Shown here piece after piece: positions 8,850 through 14,485 of a stretch of 14,485 nucleotides of DNA. This DNA is from Ophioceras dolichostomum (taxonomy: Eukaryota; Ascomycota; Sordariomycetes; Magnaporthales; Ophioceraceae), in assembly GCA_003049485.1 (NCBI GenBank), contig PYST01000587.1:1-14485 (forward strand). Reading direction: 5' to 3'. Position 1 is the first letter of the stretch. Every line of letters begins with the position of its first letter. Made by a program: the position numbers and the translations under genes. Below the pieces are notes generated by a model that made no database searches, was not told the DNA's origin, and saw only the letters and a program-made list of their open reading frames with translations.

Positions 8850-9527
8850 ATCAATGGATGGGATTTGGACATTTCGCAGTCGACCGCTCCATCCCCCGAC
8901 CCATCGCTGCCAGTGCCAAGGGCCTCCGAGGTATGGAATGGAAAGTACCAAGGCTCTCGGCGATGCGTCGCTGAGGGACAAAGGGCTTCCTTCTGGACAC
9001 ATGTATCCGTTCTATTCGCCTTTGGTTCCTAATATGAGATGCTGCACAATCATCATCAAACACTAACGTCCTCGGGGCTGAAAGCCCAGGAAAGTGCGGT
9101 GACATCACATCGGATCTCCGCGCTACATATGTTCTATTAACTCGCTGACTCGGGCCCTTGCTCCGACCACGTCGTTGCGAGTAGAGTTTCGGTCGCTCCA
9201 ACGAGTAGGATAGGGAGCCATCATCATTGTCCGCTTATTCTGTCGAGACAGGCGAATATATAGACTCACATTTAGAGCTATTGATGCTTCGTACGGCTCA
9301 GCAATTCACTTCGCGTCGATCAGTCCGTGATCGCTGCAGCCTGCACGGTTAGGGATAATAACCCAGCGCCCACGATGCCGAGCACCATCAGGATATGCCA
9401 CCACACGCCTCATCTCGCCCTCCTGCGAAATATCCACAAGAAAGGAATTCCCACCCCTTCTCCCCATCCCTCACACGGAACCTGGATCCGATCTAACGCG
9501 CGAAAACGAAGCGATTCATCAGCAGCG

Positions 9528-9638
9528 ATGGAATACTACGCGTCAGCCCTCGAATCCGCCGCCGGCGAGCCTTCCTCCACCGCAGTACTCCTCCAAGCCT
9601 ACCGCTAAAACGCCCGAGACGACGACCAACTAGACCGC
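9528..9638 (+). other. Coding-like 5' extension of the next gene, broken by an in-frame TAA
   Basis: From an ATG at 9528 the frame reads 26 codons with coding-like third positions, meets TAA at 9606-9608, then continues in the same frame for ten C-ending or similar codons into the ATG at 9639. The part after the stop (ARDDDQLDR) and the following W-V-C-C loosely match the region before the Cys module in the paralogue at 12447-11005 (VDSLGPLAR). Candidate introns removing the stop were tried (GTACTC at 9585 to CTAG at 9633) and do not keep the frame. The likely reading is a nonsense mutation or a base-call error. Confidence 0.4.
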
Positions 9639-10577
9639 ATGTTCCAGCCCATAGACTGGGTCTGCTGCACCTGTAAGTCCATCAACCTGATCCCGACAGA
9701 ACCCCACTTCTCCTGGGATGAATTCGCCTGCCTGGCGGAGGGCAGCGTCTGCGAGAACCCGCTCTGCGGCATGCGTCCCCCTCCTCGTCATAATCTTCCT
9801 CCCGGCCAGTATAACTACTACTCCGGCGTAGCATTCGACGTCGCCGCAGCACCACTAGCAGACCTAGAAGAACACGACGACGACGACGACAAGGAGGAAG
9901 AGCAAAAGTGCCACATGCGCTGCCGCGACTGCGTCGTCCGCGACATCGATCACCACCCCATGCCACCCGACGACCCCTACAGCTGGAACGCCGAGCTGCC
10001 CTACTGGGCCGTCAACGAGACCAGGTTCGTCACGAGCGTGCACTGGCTGCGGGCCCTCTACCACGACCGCTGCAGGTGGCTGATCGACCCGTCCCTCTCC
10101 GCAAAGGTCGTCGGGGAGCGCATCTTTGGGATTTTCGACCCCTTCGGCAGGAGGCTGCACCAAGTCGGGGACGACTGGCTGGGGGGAAGCCGCGACAGCG
10201 ACGGCGGAAGGGAGTATTTTCTGGGGTACGAGACGAACATCAGCGCGGGCCCCAACGGGGTGTATGTCTGTCTGGTGAACAGCGGCGCGTGGGACGCGGC
10301 TGTGCTGGCGCAGGAGAGGTGGGCGGCTTTGCTGGGCGAGACGCCGGGGTTGTTGGATGTTGATCTGGTTGTGGACGTGCCGTTGGCGGAGGTGGTGTTC
10401 GACAATCACAACGGCGGCGACGACAACAACAACGACAACTACAATTCCCACTCCGGCGGCGGCGGGGAACCGGGGTTGAAGCGGTGTGTTTGCTTCCAGT
10501 GCACTGTGGGGAATTCTTGTGCGGATGCGGTATGGCATCAGGCTGTTGCAGATTGCTTGGTAAACGAGATAGAGTAG
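9639..10577 (+). CDS. Zinc-knuckle protein, paralogue A (RanBP2-like N-terminal half)
   Basis: 312 residues in one exon, starting at the first ATG after an in-frame stop. The N-terminus has W7-V-C9-x2-C12-x3-N16, which fits the RanBP2 zinc-finger signature W-x-C-x2-C-x3-N. The second pair is spaced differently, as EGSVC-x4-CG (C38, C43). An acidic run (EEHDDDDDKEEE, 77-88) leads to C91, then C95-x2-C98-VVRD. Further shared blocks with the gene at 12447-11005 are LPYW (120-123), SVH (133-135), FGRRL-QVGD (169-178) and SGAWDAAVLAQERWAALLGE (215-234). A C-terminal extension absent from the paralogue has an Asn/Asp/Gly-rich stretch and a C-x-C-x2-C-x5-C group (283-294). Role unknown; RanBP2-type fingers bind RNA or ubiquitin in other proteins, but the altered second half makes that uncertain. 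A possible lost N-terminus is described separately. Confidence 0.75.
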   Translation: MFQPIDWVCCTCKSINLIPTEPHFSWDEFACLAEGSVCENPLCGMRPPPRHNLPPGQYNYYSGVAFDVAAAPLADLEEHDDDDDKEEEQKCHMRCRDCVVRDIDHHPMPPDDPYSWNAELPYWAVNETRFVTSVHWLRALYHDRCRWLIDPSLSAKVVGERIFGIFDPFGRRLHQVGDDWLGGSRDSDGGREYFLGYETNISAGPNGVYVCLVNSGAWDAAVLAQERWAALLGETPGLLDVDLVVDVPLAEVVFDNHNGGDDNNNDNYNSHSGGGGEPGLKRCVCFQCTVGNSCADAVWHQAVADCLVNEIE

Positions 10578-11004
10578 GGTGGGTTCTGTGAGGATGCAGG
10601 GAGAGCCGTTCTGCTTGTCATACTCCCTCTGTCATTCCTCACGTTAGTGGGGGAGTGTAGTACATTTAACTTCGTTTACGATAGCGTCGCTAGCTAGTAT
10701 GCATATGTAGTTACCCATGAATAGAATCCCGTAGTGTTCGTCCCTGGTCATGAGTCTACAGTATAAATTGGTATCCGCTCCCTGCCTGTGATGAAGTCTA
10801 TGGAGTACTCGTTGTAAATGCCACCAGAATACTGTTTCTAGTCCAGAAAGCTTTTTGCCCGTCCCAGAGGTAGATGGTGGCTTCGCCGTGCGAGACGTCC
10901 GATGTATGGCATATCAGCCGTGACGGGACGCCCGTCTCTAGTAGTGACGGCAGCTAGCTGCGCCAGGTAGGTAACACCCAAGGTGACTATTGCTGCCATC
11001 CATA
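10578..11004. other. Convergent intergenic region between the paralogues
   Basis: 427 bases. On the minus strand it holds short protein-like pieces in different frames: 51 codons at 10953-10798 (with SDVSHGEATIYLWDGQKAF), 29 codons at 10837-10748 (with YNEYSIDFITGRERIP) and a hydrophobic MAAIVTLGVTYLAQLAA from 10997. They may be remains of a decayed gene. Also present are a GACGGG/CCCGTC hairpin (10922-10936, 3-base loop) and the 12-base palindrome GCAGCTAGCTGC (10950-10961). No intact gene is supported. Confidence 0.35.
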
Positions 11005-11950
11005 TCAAAACGGGTTCTCACTCAGCAACATATCCGCCCAAGCCTGCCTCGCATCCTGAACGGCATCCAAAGCCCCGCTCCGCAAGAAATAATCCCAAAG
11101 CCTCCCCGCTTTCGACGTCAAGCGCCAGTCATCCCATGCCTCCCGATCCTCCCTCTTGCTCTGTGTGCCAGCCGCCGAATCCTCCTTCAGCACTAAGAGC
11201 AGAGCCGTAAACTCCTCCTCGTCGTTGTAGTAACACATCTTGACACCGCCATTCTCGCCCCCATTCCGACTTCCGTCCTCCGAGCCGACCCTATGGACAG
11301 CAGCAGTAGCAGCAGCAGCCTGATCATCCGAGTAGTAGGCCAGGTCGTGGTAGACTTTGTTGTTGTCGTCAGCAACAGGCCCCGCATCTCCCAAACGATA
11401 CAGCCGCCGTCCCAGCTGGTCGTAGAACGCGAACACGTCCAGCCGGGAACAGATGTCGATCGTGGGTGGGCCCTTCCCGTCCTGTGGCGAGAAGAAGTAG
11501 TCGGCTAGACTGTGCACGCTCCACACGAGGCGGTCTCGCCGGCGCACGAACCAGTAGGGCAGGACCCCACTCGTTGCGTCCGTGATCGGAAAGCCGCCGG
11601 TCAGCATCGGCCGACCCTTGCAGTCTCGCACTATGCAGTGGGTGCAGCGGATGTGGTTCCCGTCGTCGTCTTCCGTATCGCTGCTATTGACGTTGCTGCT
11701 GCTGCGTGAGGGGGAGGCGAGGAGGCCGCAGCCGTAGCTGGAGCAGACGCTGCCCTCCGAGATGCGGGAAAAGGCGTCCCAGTACCAGGCGAAGCCGGCT
11801 GGTAGGGATGGGATGGCGTTCAGGTACAGGCAGTGGCAGCATATCCAGGAGGTGGGTCGGGCGAGGGGGCCTAGACTGTCGACGTTGACCCATGGGTTGT
11901 GCTCGGGATGTTGGGGGAATTCTGGGTGCTGCTGCTGCTGCTGCTGCTGC

Positions 11951-11992
<42 letters not shown>

Positions 11993-12447
11993 GGGTGTTG
12001 ATGGTATTGTGGGTGTTGCTCCTGCCGCTCCTGCCGATAGTGCTGTGGATTGATTTGAGAATTTGGGACGACAGCTGCCTGGTAAGCGGGCAGTGGATGT
12101 CGTATGTTGGCTGTTGAAGATGCCGGCTGGTTGGACCACGGGTGCTGATGTTGAAGTATGGGTGATATTGAGGCGGTGCACTTGTTTGCTCCTTCCTTGA
12201 TTTTTACTCCCCTCTTATCAGACCGGGATAGCCAATTTTTCCCCCCCACATCTTCATGTTGTTGTTGTTGGCCTTCAGTTGTTGAGGATGGCAGCGGTGA
12301 CAACGTTTGAGCGACCAGCTGGGCCGCTATTTGGGCTGGAGTCATCCGGCGGTCCATTGAGATGGGATGGACGGTTCTGCGTACGAGGACTGGACTCACT
12401 GGAGCCATTGGTGGCTGGAAGGCAGGACGGGATGGTTGTCGGTTCAT
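11005..12447 (-). CDS. Zinc-knuckle protein, paralogue B, with polyglutamine N-terminus
   Basis: 480 residues in one exon. Residues 1-200 are Gln/Pro/His-rich and probably disordered, with 21 consecutive Gln at 153-173. The conserved module follows: W201-I-C203-x2-C206-x3-N210 (RanBP2-like half), EGSVC-x4-CG (C235, C240), an acidic stretch TEDDD, then C268-x2-C271-IVRD, LPYW (296-299), SVH (310-312) and LGRRL-RLGD (345-354). The end, SGALDAVQDARQAWADMLLSE, matches residues 215-234 of the plus-strand paralogue. LPYW-to-GRRL spacing is 50 residues in both proteins. B adds about 65 residues between GRRL and the C-terminal block and lacks the C-terminal extension of A. A more AT-rich part at about 12130-12260 is open but could hide an intron. 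The start is the first ATG; the polyQ region suggests a nuclear or condensate-type protein, by inference only. Confidence 0.8.
11929..11991 (-). repeat. Polyglutamine-coding trinucleotide repeat (21 codons)
   Basis: In the coding sense it reads 13 CAA codons followed by 8 CAG codons, with no interruption, flanked on both sides by His-Pro. The sharp CAA/CAG boundary indicates two separate expansions. Length variation between isolates is likely. Confidence 0.95.
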
Positions 12448-12711
12448 CTCGTGAGAGGACGTTGAGCGTTAGGCAGTAGGCCGAGAATGTGGTCGGCTGA
12501 TGCCTCTTTGATAAGTTGATAAGGTACCTAGGTATTTTCGTAGCTGCCAGTTGCTGTCGTTGTTCAGAGGTAGGCAGAGAAGGCTTGCAGTGACTGTAGG
12601 GAATTATTAGATACACAGCACGCACGAATGCATCACTTTTGTTTCCGTCCTGGTGCCTTCTTTGTTTTTACGAGAGAATTGAATACGCCATTACTGCTAT
12701 TTATTACAATG

Positions 12712-13512
12712 CTATTCCGCCTTGATTGCTTTGTGAATGACTGGAAGGAGAGTCCGCATCCAAATCCTGTACCCATCTGCGTTCAGGTGGACGTGGTCGT
12801 CGAGGTGCCTGTCGAGGTCGATTTCCGACGGCGGAGCCAGGAATCTGATATTGATGGACGGTGAGGCGGATGCCGCCAGCTCTGTAACCACCGCGTACAG
12901 TTTGGTGTTTGCCTCGTCGATGAGCTCGCTGCGGATATCTTTCCGGTAGAATAGCCCAGGTAGAAGAATAGCGACGTCAGACGCGGAGATGCTGATGATA
13001 GCCTCTAGAATCAGACGAAGCGCCTGGACGGCGTCGTCGGAGAGGCCGCGCTTGGGATGGAGGTTGTTCGTCCCCGCGTGCACGACCCAGAGTCGGATGG
13101 GTTGTGGACGAAGAGCTTCTAGCAGACTTTCTAGGTTTGTGTCTGCATCTCCGCCGTCATTGCCCGCTAGGCGGTAGATGATGTTCTCGTACTTGTCGCC
13201 GCCGACTCCTGCGTTGAAGACTCCCTCCAGGCGGCTGGGCGACGCCATTGTTCCGTCCATGGGGGCAAGATCGTCGTCGCTCAGGCACTGAGCTGATGGC
13301 CAGGGCTTGCCATCTTCGCTCAAGGCCGTGGTTTTCATCCTCTCGAGCATCGAGTCGCCAAGCAGTACGGCCTGTATAGATGACGTGGAGAGCTTGAGAA
13401 AGGGTAAATGTATGTCTCGAGAGGTCTCAAACGTCCTCTGCTTGGATTTAGCGAGTTTCTGGAGCCGTGACGTGAGGTCTCCTTGGCCAGAGGTGCTTGC
13501 TTTCGATGCCAT
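12712..13512 (-). CDS. SGNH/GDSL-family hydrolase
   Basis: 266 residues in one exon. The family blocks are in order: VLLGDSML with nucleophile S54 (block I), FNAGVGGDKYENI with G102 (block II), VVHAGTNN with N149 (block III), and DDHVHLNADGY with D239 and H242 (block V). The catalytic Ser, Asp and His and the oxyanion Gly and Asn are all present, so the enzyme should be active. The spacing resembles the PAF-acetylhydrolase Ib catalytic subunit group of esterases; the true substrate cannot be read. There is no signal peptide, so it is probably cytosolic. About 45 residues precede block I and are polar and Lys/Ser-rich. A 30-residue acidic/Ser insert sits between blocks I and II. The ATG at 13512 has an excellent context (CCAAAATGGC); the frame stays open upstream without another ATG. 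Same strand as, and 264 bases upstream of, the polyQ gene. Confidence 0.9.
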   Translation of the reverse strand: MASKASTSGQGDLTSRLQKLAKSKQRTFETSRDIHLPFLKLSTSSIQAVLLGDSMLERMKTTALSEDGKPWPSAQCLSDDDLAPMDGTMASPSRLEGVFNAGVGGDKYENIIYRLAGNDGGDADTNLESLLEALRPQPIRLWVVHAGTNNLHPKRGLSDDAVQALRLILEAIISISASDVAILLPGLFYRKDIRSELIDEANTKLYAVVTELAASASPSINIRFLAPPSEIDLDRHLDDHVHLNADGYRIWMRTLLPVIHKAIKAE

Positions 13513-14485
13513 TTTGGCTTGTTTCCTGTGAGCAGGAACACTCGCGTCGGATGATTGAGCTGCCGCCAAATCGAGAGAAGTGAAAACAAGATGGAGAGGA
13601 TGGAATGAGTTGCAAGTGGAGCAACTGGGAGATGCAAAGCACAGAAAGTCGCTGAAGATATGCTATCGAGAAACAGTTGGGCTCAGCCACATTATACAGG
13701 TCCCGCGCAGATCTGAGTCACACCGGGCCAGATCCTCCAGCCGAACTGGGAACTTGTGGAGTAAAGTACTTATCGTACCTCTTCAACAAGATATAACAAA
13801 CTCGGAAATCCAGCAACAAGTCGCAAGTCGAGAAGACAAGCCTTTGCTGCTCCAAGGCGATATCCGGTTCGAGCTTATCTGCTGGATTATTGTTCTCGCG
13901 CGGTGACTCCTGCCGTTCAAACCGGATTTTCACAACGACCTACTGTTATTCCGCTATTTCATATCATCACGGCGAAAACGGCTGTTGGAGTAGACTTCTG
14001 GAAGCCACTAGAGAAAGAGGTTAATGGTAAGCTGGGTGACGGCTCGGTTGCCAGGGGGTTCATGAGCCATGCCGGGGTAAGACGCCATGGAAAGATACAC
14101 TAGCCGTACGAACTGGAGGTTTTCGGGAATACCTACAGGGGACGCCTAAGTGCTAGCTTCGGCTCTAAAATGGTAGCACTCTAGCTGTAAGAGGCTCAAT
14201 AACAGTCGTGTGGGAGCCCTGAGAGGCAGTAGTTGGGAATGAGAAACATGCCTGGGCGGCAAAAGTCTGGATGTCTTTGAGGTTCCGTCTCTGCCGGAGG
14301 CGCCGGAGATGGCGGAGAGCACTGCTTTTCGTCGTTAAAGATCCTGGTCTTAGGTTGGCGAAGAAATGGCATTCGGCAGTCCGAGGCTAGTATACAGTTG
14401 ATGATGATGATGATGATGATGATGATGTATTTAACGTCTGAAGTCGGAATCTGCCCGAGATCCCTGCCTCCCGAGGGGCATAAGA
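13513..14485. other. Region upstream of the hydrolase gene, no supported gene
   Basis: About 970 bases. Frames of 66-108 codons occur (13580-13906 +, 13903-14103 +, 13933-13718 -), but none has motifs or codon bias, and the + frame at 13903 starts with GTG. AGTGCTA (14149-14155) and TAGCACT (14174-14180) form a weak inverted repeat. The first few hundred bases should hold the hydrolase promoter. Confidence 0.45.
14399..14427. repeat. (TGA)n trinucleotide microsatellite, about 9 units
   Basis: An uninterrupted TGA run ending in TG. It lies in non-coding sequence. In one minus-strand frame it would encode Ser repeats, but no gene is supported there. Confidence 0.9.

Larger units (their letters stand above)
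7521..9527. other. Long intergenic stretch between divergent genes
   Basis: About 2 kb between the leader of the minus-strand secreted-protein gene and the plus-strand zinc-knuckle gene. Frames of up to 146 codons exist on both strands (for example 8200-7760 minus and 8872-8636 minus), but none has family motifs or steady codon bias. An A9 run lies near 8202. TATATAG at 9257-9263 could serve the gene at 9528/9639. Two sites are listed separately. Confidence 0.4.

Noticed and set aside
8636..8872. 78-codon minus-strand frame starting at a true ATG
   Set aside because: Mildly protein-like but no motif, and the opposite strand looks like a leader plus small ORF; ambiguous.
9347..9363. TTAGGG with a small GGTTA/TAACC inverted repeat
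   Set aside because: A single telomere-like unit is not a telomeric tract; the 5-bp stem is within chance.
9864..10538. 224-codon minus-strand frame inside paralogue A
   Set aside because: Antisense shadow of a GC-rich coding region; its Val-rich tracts come from the GAC/AAC repeats.

Overview
The window looks like a piece of a filamentous ascomycete (Pezizomycotina, probably Sordariomycetes) chromosome. The reasons are a HET-domain protein, short introns with GTRNGT-type donors and CTRAC-type branch points, C/G-biased third codon positions, pyrimidine-rich leaders and frequent microsatellites. No mobile element, rRNA, CRISPR array or convincing tRNA was seen. All calls come from reading the sequence by eye; no database search was run.

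Layout. A single-exon HET-domain gene (473-2449, +) is followed by about 1 kb of non-coding DNA. A two-exon DUF1993-type gene comes next (3448-4095, +). Facing it are two minus-strand spliced genes of unknown function, assembled here from splice sites and frame continuity: a small one (4619-4267) and a 249-residue Cys-containing one (5581-4774). A two-exon secreted-protein gene (7237-6524, -) has a GA/CT microsatellite in its intron. It also has a 43-bp direct duplication around an N that looks like an assembly join. A long sparse stretch (about 7.5-9.5 kb) follows, holding only a pyrimidine-rich leader/promoter and weak ORFs.

The most interesting part is 9.5-12.5 kb. Two divergent paralogues point at each other: 9639-10577 (+) and 12447-11005 (-). 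Both carry the same cysteine module, whose first half fits the RanBP2 zinc-finger signature (W-x-C-x2-C-x3-N). They also share an EGSVC-x4-CG knuckle, a C-x2-C-[VI]-V-R-D knuckle, and LPYW and GRRL motifs exactly 50 residues apart. The minus-strand copy has a 200-residue Gln-rich N-terminus with 21 consecutive Gln. The plus-strand copy has an in-frame TAA just upstream of its first usable ATG, so its N-terminus may be recently lost. An SGNH-family hydrolase gene (13512-12712, -) follows, and the window ends in about 970 bp with no supported gene.

No operon-like pathway links these genes. The HET gene suggests an allorecognition-type accessory neighbourhood, and the paralogue pair, the unknown spliced genes and the microsatellites fit a fast-changing region, but that is inference.
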